The position numbers and the translations under genes are program-made. Positions 1-12,300 of a DNA stretch of 64,000 nucleotides are shown piece by piece. The DNA is from Mesotaenium endlicherianum (lineage: Eukaryota; Streptophyta; Zygnematophyceae; Zygnematales; Mesotaeniaceae): assembly GCA_009602735.1 (NCBI GenBank), contig WELA01007798.1, forward strand, positions 124,001-188,000, in the 5' to 3' direction. Within the stretch, counting starts at the first letter, position 1. Each line of letters starts with the position of its first letter. The notes beneath the pieces are model-generated. The model saw nothing but the letters and a program-made list of their open reading frames with translations. It was not told the origin of the DNA and did no database searches.

Positions 1-134
1 CTTCGACTGCATACATCCCCAAGAGTAAGGAGGACAAAATGATGCTACTCTGTATCAACGAGGCGTCTACACGCCTAACTTAAGCTTCTCAAAAGCGTAT
101 GTACAAATATTTGACTCAGACGCTAGTGCTGCAA

Positions 135-1242
135 CTAATGTAACCTGCCCGTAAAACAATATGAACTACTGCACAAGGAGCTCAAAGAGGGGCCTTGCAA
201 CAGCAAGGGCCACACATGTGTACAATTATCAAGACCTCGTAAAAGGCCCTCACCCTGCACGACTTCCATCCCTCTCTGCTTCCAGGTTGAAGCATCACCA
301 TCCTCCGTCTTTGCCCTCCACAACTGCACATCCACAATAGCATTTAGTGTGTTAGATGGATGCGCAACAGTGGCAAAATTACCCGCCATTGCATGTTGGG
401 CACAAACAACACAAGAATTCTCCACCTCAAATCTTTCACATCAAAAAATGCGTACCTCCACTCCTCCCATGTAGCAGACAGAGCACATGAAACTTAAATT
501 TCTTTCTTCCACAGCAACATCCTTACCCTCAGCTTCAACCGTTCTTCTTGCACGCGTTTCGGTGCCCATGTATCACCCAGACACGTTCTGTGGGACTAAC
601 TTGCATCTGATCTCAAGTCTCGTAATTTACCCAAATCGTATGAGGCTTTTTCTGACATTTGTACTAACTCCTTCACCCATTGGGCAATATCATTTCTTAC
701 TCTATGAAACTCTCTCTTCCTATTTGGCCCCATCTCCTCAACTGGATTGTCATCAACAGGCTGGAGAGCTGCCACTACATCCACAGCTAGCAATATATCT
801 CCCTGTGATTTCTCAAGTTCTATATATGGAGCTTTGCCCTTGTCTGATGTTGATGCCATGACAAACACGACTTTGTCCTACCTTAGAGCTAGCTGACAAG
901 GCCTGTTTCTCAGACGAAAGGCTTGATCATGAAAGGCTACAGCCATTTTTCTGGTATAAGATAAATGCTAATGGATGGTGATGTTTATATCTAATTCTGC
1001 CGTTGCATCAGTCTGGATTACCTCCAGACGAGTGATGTCGTATGCAAGACTACTTTCAAGGCGTCAATCTTTTTGATTTTGACTTTTGTTTCCTCTATAA
1101 ATTCCTGCAGTTCATCACATAAATGGCCATGGCGCTGTTTCATAGTTGGACTCGTCAGTCCCTCATCCGCACTTCTTGTACCTCGTAACTCTTCATCCCC
1201 TTTGCTTTTGGACATTGGCATGTACTGGCTTTTGTCGCTCAC
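135..1242 (-). other. Weak minus-strand reading frames, possible exons of an unknown host gene
   Basis: Three short open stretches lie in the same direction: 1242-1018 (74 codons, lysine and glutamate rich, with a helical-looking DELQEFIEE segment), 868-596 (90 codons, with a charged C-terminal half) and 425-135 (96 codons). The first ends beside a possible GTAATC donor after its VWR codons. I recognise no domain in any of them. They could be exons of one decayed or divergent gene, or chance frames. The charged, low-repeat composition is more protein-like than the antisense frames around it, and that is the only support. Nothing else is visible between 1 and 2400. Confidence 0.2.
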
Positions 1243-2402
1243 TCACAAGACAATGTAGTGTATGAATGATAAAAGCTAGCACAGCTCAAAGAGAAAAAGG
1301 GCCCGACTTTGTGACCAGCCTAAAATCACGATTCTTGATATCGGATTCATCACGAGCACCACAAGGAACGGAAAACTCACCTGACATGCACACAACAACT
1401 TATCTACGCATTGGCCGAGGGTCCCATCTGTGGATATATTTGTCTTCCATGTAGGAATATACACCTGAGCCACTTACATGCAGGCATGGCTCTGCATGTG
1501 CATTTAAGAACAGGTTCTGATTCAGGTATCAAAGGACAAGGTTGGATGTGTCCCACTCGCAGGCGCAAGCGCTCGGGGTTGACGATTGAATGTAATTAGA
1601 CGTCAGTGATTATGTCCAAAATCCAAGAGTCGTTCAACCACGTCCAACCTCTGTGCACAAACCAGCCAAGCGCGAGCGAAATATGAACTTTGTATTGAAC
1701 GTACTTCAAGTAATTGAAATATCTGGTCACACACACGCTTTACTTCGCTGAAGCAAATGACAACAAAATACCGTAAATGGCATATATAGAACCGCCAAAT
1801 GGTGAAACATTGTGCGGGCCACAGCAAGATGACCTTTGGAGGTTTTCACACAATTCTATTTCTAAATAGTATAGCACTTGAAAATGAGATAACCTTCTAT
1901 ATTAAATTGGTTACGAAGCATGGCCTTCCAAGAGTTTCATCTATCGTCTGCTCGTTTGGGAAGTGTGCATGAGGTTGACAACAACATAATGCTCGTTTCA
2001 GGAGCAATGCAATAGTATGACGGAAGTATTACGTAAATGAAGTGAGAAAGGGTGGAATGGCTTTGGGGTTGCGACCCAATCCATTATCGTGCTCAACAAG
2101 GCTGCATGTGTGGGCACATCAGCTTTTCCACTACATCATACTGGGACATACTGCTAGTGACGACATTCAAAAAAGTACATTATTAATGACGTCTTATCAT
2201 CCACGGAGTACCACTGAAGTCAAAGCTAGCCCACCGTTAATGCCGACATCACCGCCCAAAGATGCCAGACTCAGTAGTGAAAGTAATGCACCTTCGCAGG
2301 CCACCTTCCCTCCATGCGCCAAATTCGCAAATTTGACGCCAATTTTTAAGGATGACTTCCCTCCAATCTCACTTCATTGCGTACCCATAGAGTGCAACAT
2401 GA

Positions 2403-3048
2403 TGGGCCCTTTTACTGTCAGATCCATTTCTCTCCCCATTTCAAAAGCGCACCACCGCTTTTAGTCACCGAGTTACTATAGACACACCCACATTGTGTGA
2501 CAATATAGCACTAGCACCAGACAGGGCAATCTCTGCTATGGTGGAGGAGCACATGTCAGAGGACTCTACTTTCGCAGAATGTCTCTGTTCAATATGTTTA
2601 GGTGAGAACGCGCTTGTGTTTTTCTTGTTGTGCGAGATATTTTGTGCGATGAGCACGAGGTCAACGGTTCAAATTTCAACATTTTGCACATTTTAAAAAT
2701 AGGTCCTGCATTGCATCCACATTTTTGTTTGGCTGATATTATGAACACACCCGTGGAGGTACAAGATTGCGGCCACAGGTTTTGCAAAAGGTGTATTGAG
2801 ACAGCACTTGAAAAAGGGTAAGTCCTGGTCTTAATAGTTATTCTCCCTCAATGTCTGGGGCTACAGTTTATGACTGGCACTCCAGTGTGTAGCTGAATAT
2901 TATGTGCAACCCACTGTCATTTTCAGGATTCTCCACACACCTGTAAGCCACATAATGTTCTAACAGCGGCATGTTGCCGTTTTTGCTCGTGCAACGATTT
3001 CCTTGTTGTAGGAGCATGTGTCCCCTTTGTAGAAAGCTCGCCATCTGA
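2403..3048 (+). CDS. RING-finger (C3HC4) gene fragment in three exons
   Basis: A RING zinc finger, the fold that recruits E2 enzymes in ubiquitin ligases, is spread over three exons. Exon A (open from 2403, ending about 2601) supplies the first C-x2-C as CSIC and ends at a GTGAGA donor. Exon B (about 2703-2817) reads CGHRFCKRC, giving C-x-H-x2-C-x2-C, and ends at a strong GTAAGT donor. Exon C (3012-3048) starts after TGTAG and reads CPLCRK, giving the last C-x2-C, then stops at 3046-3048. All eight zinc ligands are therefore present in order. The first intron's acceptor is uncertain: the nearest in-phase AG (2701-2702) gives a somewhat long loop of 23 residues. Upstream exons are not recognised and no other domain is clear, so the type of ligase is unknown. 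Confidence 0.5.
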
Positions 3049-4981
3049 CGGGGATGTCGACGGTTGGATGCTCATTTGTGTGCAATGATGCACAAATTTT
3101 GTTCCACTACCGGCGGTTGTACACTTGTCAACAATTTAAAACTGTTAGAAACAAGTGACTGCAAGGGAGGCAATTATGCCGACGAAGACACAGAGAGAGT
3201 TACTTTAGCCTTGCCCAATTTTCTAAGACGCCTACAGAGTGGAACAGCGCTGCAGTGCTCCACTGCTGCTATGCTTCTTTCACACACAAACTGCTGGCCA
3301 AGTAGAGAGGGAGAGAGAGAGAGAGAGAGAGCGATGCAAACTGTCAGTCATTTGGAGTTCTTTTCACAGATTGAGCAAAGTAAAGCACTAAAGCTCATTA
3401 CACCATTTTCTTACATGTGACTGTCTCGAATGGCAGGCTGCCTCTCGACGAGGTTGTCTACAATGGGATAAGCAGTAGCTTCATCTGCATTCCAGTTGTC
3501 TTCTTCGAAAAAGCGTGGGCAAAGAAAGAGGTGGGCACACATCATGCTGACATTTTCTTCAATGACTAGTGCATAGAGGTACAGAAAGGCATACTTGCAG
3601 CTTTCTTCTGTGATGACGACGAACCGTTTCAAGATCGTGAAAAATTATCACATTAAGGAGGATGAGGCTAAGTACAGCAGGGGTCGCACCGCAACTCTTT
3701 CCAGAAAGTGTAGAACCTTCGTGGTCAGCAACCCCAGCCTGTCGCTGAAAGCAAACATTGTATAGACCAGGAAGGCAAAATTTCCTCCCTACTTGACTCT
3801 GTTCTGGGGGTCGTTTAGGGTTAGTCCCATTGTGCGCGGCTGTTAATCTGATTCTTCATTCTAGCCAGCTGAATCCGGTACTGCTGCTGGTTTTAATAGT
3901 TCAGGGTAGTTATGCAGGGGTTGGTCCTTAGAATACAGCGATGGCTAAATCGCCCACTTGTGTATAGGTGTCAGTGTGTTAGATAGGTATTGAGGATCAT
4001 GTCTCTTCCCCCGAGGATCGAGCAGATTTAGACAAGTTAATATCCCGCAGCAGAAGCGAGTTGTTTTTAGTAGCCTCGTGGAAGTTGTATCACAAGAGCC
4101 CAGCACATATAAAATCACAATTGCTTATTCAATTGAGTTCCAGCACACCAACAAGCGTTGAGTATGAGGTCGAGGTCCAATATTTTCCGACAAGGTACTT
4201 TATCTCTGAGTTTTGTGCAATGAATTCAGCACATGATCAAGTCTGGCAGCATTCTAAATAATTGTCACTCAAATGATCACTAGTAAAAGCGAATCACCGA
4301 CTGCGAAACGTCACAACATACTCATTACAAACTACAAAGTGCTATTATAAGTTCCTCCCACACACTGGATGCCGTCATCAAAGGAGTCCTATCAAGCACC
4401 TGTCCTTATAGATCCTGAATACTTGTTGCCCCTCTGCCAGTGAAGGTCGTTGATCCCCACCAGCGTGCTCACATGCTTTTGGTTACACTTGTGCTGATGC
4501 TGGCCATGTGCACTTTTCCCAACAAAGCCACCTGCTGAAGGCTGATGCTAGCGTGTCACAAGAAACATGACCCGAGTCCTTCTTTCCTTTAATCTCCTCC
4601 TCCACAAAGTGGTCAAAAGGCAGTGCGCACCTCAGGGCACCACAGCTGCCTCTCACGGGCTTTAGCCTTTCAGTAGACAGCAGGTTCAGCGAGGCCCACT
4701 GTTTGTTTGTGAGGCCACCCTCAACTTGTGGCGGAGCGCACGGCTCTCGGCGTGTGGACAGCGCATTGATGGTTGCTTGGCAGAGGGACACACGACACAT
4801 CGCCCGCAACGCGTGTCTTAGGGGCTGTGCCACGCTTCCAATGCTTGCCCACTCCTAGTTACATCGCGGCCGATTGAACCACCGCATGAGTTTGCTCTTA
4901 GCGCACCTTTGTCCCTCGATTGACCTGTGCGCGAGAGAACCAGGTATGGGAGCAACGGGAGGTGCATCTACCGTGGATCGC
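3049..4981. other. Intergenic or unrecognised host sequence with a GA microsatellite
   Basis: I could assign no gene here. A GA dinucleotide run lies at about 3308-3331. Several short open stretches exist on the plus strand (3064-3420, about 3424-3570, about 3600-3760) and one on the minus strand (4833-4483). A segment near 3200-3290 has a leucine pattern loosely like an ARM repeat and could be a later exon of the RING gene upstream, but no motif is firm. Confidence 0.3.
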
Positions 4982-6556
4982 CTAATGTATCACAAAATCA
5001 CCACTCTGCATTTGCCAAGCAGCCTTCAACCAATTGGCCACCTCGTGCAACGGCGGGTCCTTGCTAAAATCGTACTTGTCTTTGTAGGCATGAGATATTC
5101 TACTCTCGACCCATGCCAAAAAGCCTACCGGAATGGCAGTACCTAAGTGGTAAGCTGACGCTTTGCGTGGGCCACACAATTTGTCCAGCCAACTGGGAAT
5201 CCTTGCAGGTTCACTACGTCCTCCACGACTAGCACTCGGAGGCGAGAGGTGCAGCCCACCTCCTTTGCCACGACGAGGAGGTTGGAGTTCACGCACGTTA
5301 CTGTCGGACAAAGGCCGTATCCCTTGTAAGGCGATGCCTCATTCAATCCCAATACCCACACTCCCTTGTCCTTCGTCTTCTCCACCAGGCTGTGATGGGC
5401 ACACATGCATATTTTTGTCTCATTGCAAAACGCGCGAGGAGTCAATAGCAGGTCATGCGGATCTCTCCAGCGCTTGGCAAGAATGACAACCCGCTCCCTA
5501 GCTTGGGGATGTCTAAAGGACAGGCACCGCATAATTCTGTAAGCCCAATTATAACCCAAGGCGTGCAAATTGGAAGCGACATGGGATTTGTGAAAAGTCC
5601 CACTCTGTTTTTCACGTGAGCAGCCCCGAGACATTATCCAGAACGACGATAGGCACCCTCTGCTGTTCTAAGAGGCGCCACAAGTGTACAATGAGACCGC
5701 TTTGCTTCAATAAACCTCTCCGCCTGTGTTACCTCTCGTCGACACATCCTAGCAGGGAAAACCCGCGAGGACAAGGTCGATGCTTGGGGGAAGATTGCCC
5801 ATGCTCACTACATCCAAATGGACTAGAACACCAGGAAAGTGCTCCCTGAGGAGGGCTTGACAGTGGGGATTACTTTCAACAAAGACACATATTTTGTGCT
5901 TCTGGACGTGGAATGGCAACTCAAAATCACCTATACTAGCAAACAGACTGCACACTTTCATGGGTTCTCTTCTTTGCCGTCTCTCTTCACGTGGAACCAT
6001 TTGCCCATCACAGTTGGGCAGTACACACATGTCAGACAAGATTTTACCAAGAGCCCAAGCTTAGTTTATTGCGGTGGGCTATTGTGCCAATATTTGGTGG
6101 GCAGTCATAAACACCATTGGCAATAAAATGGGGATGTAGGAAGCTGGGCAAATTGCAACGCCTAATAACCTCTATACTGGTATCATTGTGCAACCTAGGG
6201 TTCTTGGGGACAAAAGTATCCACGTAGTTGTGTATATTATATGTGCACTCAAATGTAGCACGCGGTGTAACTGTGGGTACGTGATATTATGACACACTAT
6301 CTTTGTCCACACAATAATAGTCGCCTTCATTTCCCTGGCCATGGCGGTGGAATATGGCTCCAAAGATATGCAGCTCCATCTCCAAGCACAAGCCTTCATA
6401 GAAGATAGTGTCAGCCTGCCCGCCGTGCTTTTGATTTGCCCACTCAACTCCAAAAAAGGGGGCGGGAACACGAATGTAGGATGCTGCCATCTCGAATGGG
6501 GGCCTGAAGGGAGTGCAAGACAAACATAACATGAGTAGCTTCAGGGCAGGTGTCAC
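4982..6556 (-). pseudogene. Decayed C5-cytosine DNA methyltransferase with BAH-like N-terminal part
   Basis: Methyltransferase motifs occur in the right order on the minus strand. Motif I reads SLFASIGDFELPF (about 5955-5915). Motif IV reads GFPC (about 5763-5752) with the catalytic cysteine. Motif VI reads LDNVSG where the family has ENV. Motif VIII reads QARERVVIL, motif IX reads LQGFPVGW (about 5208-5187) and motif X reads GTAIPVG (about 5143-5123). Such enzymes methylate cytosine in nuclear DNA. The motifs lie in more than one frame: a TAG follows the GFPC codons, there is a second in-frame stop shortly after, and frame changes lie between IV and VI and between IX and X, with no intron-sized gaps. 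The Glu-to-Asp change in motif VI also argues against activity. Upstream, 6556-6043 is open apart from one TAA and its spacing of aromatic and charged residues resembles a BAH domain, as in plant chromomethylases; that part is inference. Confidence 0.72.
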
Positions 6557-7424
6557 ACGTCCAAATTAAGATCCGCAACTTAATCAGACAAATACGAGCC
6601 ATGTTCGCACCAAGTGCCATGCAAGAACTTTGGCTATTGTCGTTATACCATGTATCTTTGCGAAGCCTGTGCCTCACATGAGCTTAGATCATCTTCAAAG
6701 TCGGCACTGGTCGACACTTGCTCTCTGCATGTACGGCATACGGGCTCCCCCCTAATCGTCGAAAGCGTACGACGTTCGACGACAACAAACGGCATTCAAC
6801 ATTTATAGTGAATACGTTTTTAACCGCCACCTTAGTAACGACACGCCACCCATCACGGATGTCATTGTGGAGGCTCATATAGTGTCGCGAATCAGTTCAA
6901 CGATGCAGACTACTATCAAATTAAGAGACAATGCTAGATGTCGGAGTGAATCTTCAAATTGTGTCATAATTTCAATGATACCAAACCATCCCGAATTTGC
7001 GACTGCGGATCTAGAGTGGAAGACCTATAGCAACGTGTCAGCCGCAAACGGCTAGAAAACACAAAATTTGATTCCAAAGTTCCCTTTTGCGGTGGATCGA
7101 CGAGGAGCGCTGGAGGATTTTGCTTTCCATGAACAGCAAAATCCATTTGTGGCCTCAAATGGAACAAAATCCATCGAAACGGGCCAATTCTGCTCGAAAT
7201 GGAATTCCATTTGGTGAAGTGGTCAAAATGGAAACGGTCCAGCCCATGTCCAATGTCAGGGTGCATCAGCAACCTTGGCTTTCACATTGGCTGCCTTGAC
7301 TCGTCGCTAGCCCGTGTCCCAAGAGAAGATTAGTTTTGCAGAGGCTGCTCAGAGCTAGCTAGCAGTAGCATTCACGAGTCGCAGCTCATCAGGTGGAGGC
7401 TGAGAGCGAGGGGAGAAGTGAAGG
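6557..7424. other. Unassigned sequence with AAATGGA-type short inverted repeats
   Basis: No gene is supported. Between 7125 and 7225 the words AAATGGA and TCCATTT recur, including a perfect 16-bp palindrome at 7197-7212. This looks like the inside of a small decayed repeat, but no terminal inverted repeats or target duplications were found. Confidence 0.25.
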
Positions 7425-7555
7425 CATTTGACAGCTGACTCTCTTTTTGGCTTTTGGGTCACATGCATTTTTGCTTCCATTGCAGCAAAAATTGCTTCCC
7501 TACTTGTGCATTGCGTACGTCGCTAATGCGCACTTGACCCCCTAAAGCACGACAA
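7425..7555 (+). repeat. 131-bp dispersed repeat, copy 1
   Basis: This stretch, beginning CATTTGACAGCTGACTCTC, matches 36073-36203 in the same orientation with scattered mismatches. It has no coding content that I can see. The two copies lie either side of the large nest at 7863-35307. Confidence 0.65.
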
Positions 7556-7862
7556 CTCTCATGGCGCATTAGGTTGAGGTCGTCGCACTAAACCGAGCTA
7601 CACGTGTGTGAACCATCAACCTAGGAAGGCTAACTTTCATTTGACTTCACGCATCTATATGTTGACCTTTGCTAGCCCTCCAAACAGCTAAATTTTAGAG
7701 CGCCAAGCCACCTTCAGAATGGCACCAAGTTCGCGTCATTTGGTCAAGTGTCGAGCAAGATATCTACGATCTAGTCCGCGCCACCTACCGGCCTCTAGCA
7801 GAGTTTCACTAAAGGCCACTTTGTGATTCAATGTGTCCAAAGGATACACTGTTGGCTCTTGA
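7556..7862. other. Unassigned flank of nest 1, ending in the target duplication
   Basis: I see no gene. The last five bases (7858-7862, cttga) are repeated at 35308-35312 and are the target site duplication of element C2. Confidence 0.6.
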
Positions 7863-9307
7863 TGAAAGGGGCAGAGTGCCCTATTGGGAGCGTAGTAACT
7901 CAGGAGGTAAGGGACTAGTTGCAACCGTGCTAAAGAGTGCAGCAGCATATCAACAGGAAAGTAACTCAACATTTTGAGTAGCAAGAACCTGCTCACAAAT
8001 GATGTAGGATGTGAAATGAATCGACTTACCCAAATAAGCAATTAATATTAATGAAGATTTTTATATCAACCAGTAGTCTTTATGGTATTTTTTTTTAACT
8101 GATTAAACAGCACAAGACAACACACTAGCAGTGGACAATACTCGTAAGTCAAATGCAAGTAATCTAGCATCAATAATGCAATCAGTAAACTCATACATAG
8201 GCAAGGCTAGAATGCAATGCATATCAATGGCTTCTGGCCTTGGATTCAAATCTCTCTCAGTAAGCTGTACAAGAGAGTTAGCCTCGTTTCCAAATGCCGA
8301 ACTCAAGAGCAGTAGCTAGCATATACACATGGAATGAGTTCAACGGCAAGTGCAATGGCACCGCCTACCCGCGAGTTAACCACGCTGGGAGGATCTTAAT
8401 TAACCAAATCCACCGCCATCTTGCATCATCCCAAATCGCCATCTAGCCTAGGGATGTCATCTGTCCATTCATTTAGCATGCCACACTTAGATGCATATCT
8501 AGGAAGTTCGCTACTACCGAGTACGAAATTCAGCTGGTTGTCAAAGAATGTGTCAACAAGCTGATATAATGTTGACTTCTGCTTGCTGCTTCGGGCTGAG
8601 TCATTGAACTGATAACTTATAAAATTCAGCAGACTGAATGTTGATTAGAGTTCAGCAGGCTGAACTTCTTTAACTATAATATTTAAATGAAGATTATATC
8701 TTCCAATATACTGATTCATTATAGGATGGAAGCCCTTGTCATTACAAACCCGTAGAAATTACAGAAGTGAAAACAGATAAGAAACAAAATTATGCCTGTT
8801 TATAGTAGTCTGCGTAAGTGCTTCTCGCTAGGAGGAAGCTACAGAACTTTGTAAGTGTTTGTCAAATTTTCCCTTTCAGAATTTGTGAGTAGGCCAGATC
8901 AGTCTCATCTGACGTGTTGGGCCAAATTGACGTCCACATGCAGGCATCGACATTACTAGAATATTCTATCTTAGGCGTGCTAGGCTTAATCGAAACTTCT
9001 AGATAAATCAACCTAGTTGGCACTCCGCGTCAGCCAAACTTACGTGAAAGTTCAAGTTCACTCTAACGGGCCAAATCGCTCGACGCTGTCGGTCAATCCG
9101 ACGGTCGCCCTCACCGCGAATGAAGGACAATCGTCAGCCGACCTCAAAACTAATTAAACTTTGGAAATCCAAAACTCTCTCAATACTTATGCAAATTCGA
9201 TTACCTTTATACCGAAATGACCACAAAAATACACTCTTCTTCTTTTCTCTATCAAAACATACTTTCATATAACTCAAAAATGCACTTCATAAATCTATGA
9301 TCTTACA
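7863..9307 (-). repeat. C2 3' LTR, interrupted by a solo family-B LTR
   Basis: In minus orientation it begins TGTAAGATC (at 9307) and ends TTTCA (at 7863), matching the C1 LTRs at 27383-28115 and 32348-33092. Without the inserted LTR and its duplicated target it is about 728 bp long. Confidence 0.85.
8012..8723 (-). repeat. Solo LTR of family B inside the C2 LTR
   Basis: This 712-bp sequence matches the family-B LTRs (for example 50399-51117) in reverse orientation. It is flanked by ggatg at 8007-8011 and 8724-8728, the five-base duplication expected for integrase. No internal region is attached, so it is a solo LTR, normally the product of recombination between the two LTRs of a full element. 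Short open frames inside it recur in every LTR copy and are not genes. Confidence 0.85.
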
Positions 9308-9366
9308 TCATCCCCCTCCTCAAGATGCGACGTCCTCGACGCATTCTCCATATTACGTCTCAACTT

Positions 9367-12300
9367 TTACTTACAGTGAGTTAAGTTGGCCTCTGGCTCG
9401 TAAGTGTTGTGGTTCACATGGTAGCCCTTCCACTTGACCAAATACACTTGAACAAGTCGTTGACCTCGCTTGACCCGTCGATCGCCGACAATCGCCTCCA
9501 CTTCATATTCCAATACATCAGTGATCTTGACCGGTGGTGGCGGTGTAGGTAGTCCACCTGGATGTCCTACATTTGGGTCAACGTGTGGCCGCAAACATTT
9601 GACATAAAACACGTCATGGATACGCCAGCCTGAGGGAAGTTCCAACTTGTAGGTCACTGGATTAACTTGCTTGAGGGACCTGTAAATCGTGCTCGTAGCC
9701 CGTGAAAGGTAGATGCTATGTTGACAAGAGTACTTTGTCACCCACATTGAATGTCACTTCCCTCTTGTGCTTGTTGGCATGCTTGACCTACTCCTCCTGT
9801 GCCTTCCAAATACACGTCTTTGCCATGTCCCAAGTCTTGGCCATCTGCTCCATAAAGGCTTGTGTAGTAGGAACCTGAGTCTCCTTGGCCTTCTTCAAAA
9901 AGATGTTCCTTGGATGATATACTTCTCTCCCGTAAAGAAAAGTGAATGGTGACTGCTTAGTGGATCCTTGCATCCTGTTCTTGTAGGCAAACTCCAATCT
10001 GGGCAGCTTCTTGTCCCACTGTGAAGGATCCTCCATAGTGAATCTCTTGAGCACCTCTTGTAGAGTTTTGTTCAGCCTCTCTCTCTGCCATTCTGTTTCA
10101 GGATGATGAGAAGTGCTCATACTTAGCTTGGTCCTTGCCAAAGTAAACAATGATCGCCAAAAGTTGCTTGTAAACCTCGAATTCCGGTCTGAAACAATCA
10201 CCTTTGACAATTCATGTAGCTTGAAAATATGATCGTAGATTACCCGTGCCACATCTGCTGCCGTACAAGTCTCCTTCATGGGAATGAAGTGAGCCATCTT
10301 GCTGAGCCAATTATACACAACGCTAACTGCATTGTGCCCTTGACCAGTCACTGGTAATGATGTGATGAAGTCCATAGCAATCTGCTCCCAAGGATACTTT
10401 GGAATAGGCAGGGGCTGCAATGTACCTCCCTTCTTTTGGTTTGGTGTCTTGTTCCGCTGGCACGCATCGCAACTCCTGATCCACTCTTCGATGTCAATGT
10501 CCATATTTCTCCAATAGCACTCCCGCTTGAGCACGCTTGCCGTCTTCTCGCTTCCAAAGTGTCCAGCATATAAGCAGTCATGATGCTCCGCAAGTAGTAG
10601 GTTGCGGAGCTCCTTGATGTCAGGTACCACCACTCTCTTGGAATTACCATAATACCATATGCCGTCCTTCTTTTGCATACTCGAGTTGGACTCAGCTGCT
10701 CCACCATCAGCAAACTCTGGGTCCTCCTCATAACCTCTCTGAAGCTTCTCCTTGACGTCCATACTCTCCTTGATGACTGAAACAGCCGCAAGGTCACATC
10801 TTTTGGATAAAGCGTCTGTAGAGTTGATCTTCCGAGGTAGGTACTCAATCTTGTGGTCGAACTGTTGCAAAAACTCCATCCACCTTGCCTGTCTTGGTGT
10901 CAACGTTGGCTGCGTCGTGAACTTCTCCAAACTCTTGTGGTTGGTCTTCGTGAACACCTTCCTTCCGTCCACATAACATCGCCAAAGCCTCGAAGCCTGG
11001 ATAATAACCAACATCTCCCGCTCGCGTGCTGCATAGTTCTGCTCAGCAGGACTCAACTTTGTGCTCTGATATGCCACAGGTTGCAAACCTTAGCCTTGGT
11101 CCTGGAGAAGAATGGCTTCCACTGCGTCATAAATCTCTCCAAGCCCTTGTGGTCAATCTTTATGAACACCTTCCGGCCGTCCACATAACATTGTCATATC
11201 CTCAAAGCCTAGATAATAGCCAACATCTCCCGCTCATGTGTTACATAGTCTTGCTCAGCAAGATTCAACTTACTACTCCCTTATGCCACAGGTTGCAATT
11301 CGTTGCCCTGGAGAAGAATGGCTCCTATTGCAAAGTTTGATGCGTCCGTGATGATGGTGAAAGGAAACTCTAGACTTGCAATTGCCAACACAAATGCCTG
11401 TGTCAACAGCTCCTTATCTTCTCAGACGCTTGCTGCTCCTCGTCACCCCATAGCCACTTCTTCTGCTTCTTTAACATGTCCGTGAGCGGTGCACACACTT
11501 TGGCGAATCCTTCAATGAAACGTCGATAATAATTTGCCATGCCGGGGAAACTCCTGAGTTGATGAATATCAGCATGTACCGGCCAATCTCTGACTGCTTG
11601 CATCTTCTTCTGCTCCACCTTCACTCCTTCAGCTCCCACTATGTGCCCAACAAACTCGACCTCCTTGAGACAGAAGTCGCACTTGCAAATCTTCCCATAT
11701 AGCTTCTGATCTTTCAAGACCTCCATGACCTTCTTCAGATGCTCCGCACACTCTTCCAAGGTCTTTGAATTGATCAGGATTACGTCCAACAATACCACGA
11801 CAAACTTGTCCAAAAAAGGTCTGAAGATACTATTCATGAGTTCCATGAATGTAGCTTTGCTTTAGTCAACCCAAAAGGCATGACTGTGAACTCGAATAAA
11901 CCATAGCGAGTCCTAAAAGCAATCTTCTGAACGTCTCCTTCCGAAATCCTTACATGGTGATAGCCACTCCTCAAATCGATCTTCAAGAAATACTTTGCCT
12001 CGACAAGCCTGTCAATTAACTCGTCCACTCGTGGAAGTGAGTATCTGTTATTGAATGTGATCTTGTTCAATGTCCGGTAGTCAACACAGATCCCATAGTC
12101 CCATCTTTCTTCTTTGAAACTAAGACTGGCGCTGCAAATGGAGACTCGCTGGGTTGGATGAATCCCTTCTCCATTAACTTTGTCAACTGCTTCTTCAACT
12201 CATCCAGCTCTGCAAACAATAGGCGGGTCTCACAAGTGGCTTGCTCCCTAGTTGCAACTTGATCTTGTGCTAGCTCTCTGTCGAGGTAGTCTTGCAGGTA

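Noticed and set aside
3300-3332. GA run as a regulatory GAGA element
   Set aside because: A simple microsatellite with no associated promoter features.
3064-3420. ARM-repeat-like segment after the RING exons
   Set aside because: One weak leucine-rich stretch only; no repeat series and no clear splice link.
4483-4833. A 116-codon minus frame with a pattern vaguely like a viral primase-helicase linker
   Set aside because: Only a loose spacing of hydrophobic and tryptophan residues; no Walker or primase motifs. Not enough to suggest a viral insert.
8103-8319. Short open frames inside the family-B LTR (also near 19822, 33467, 38356, 50646, 57199)
   Set aside because: They recur at the same place in every LTR copy, have no start context and decay with the LTR, so they are not genes.
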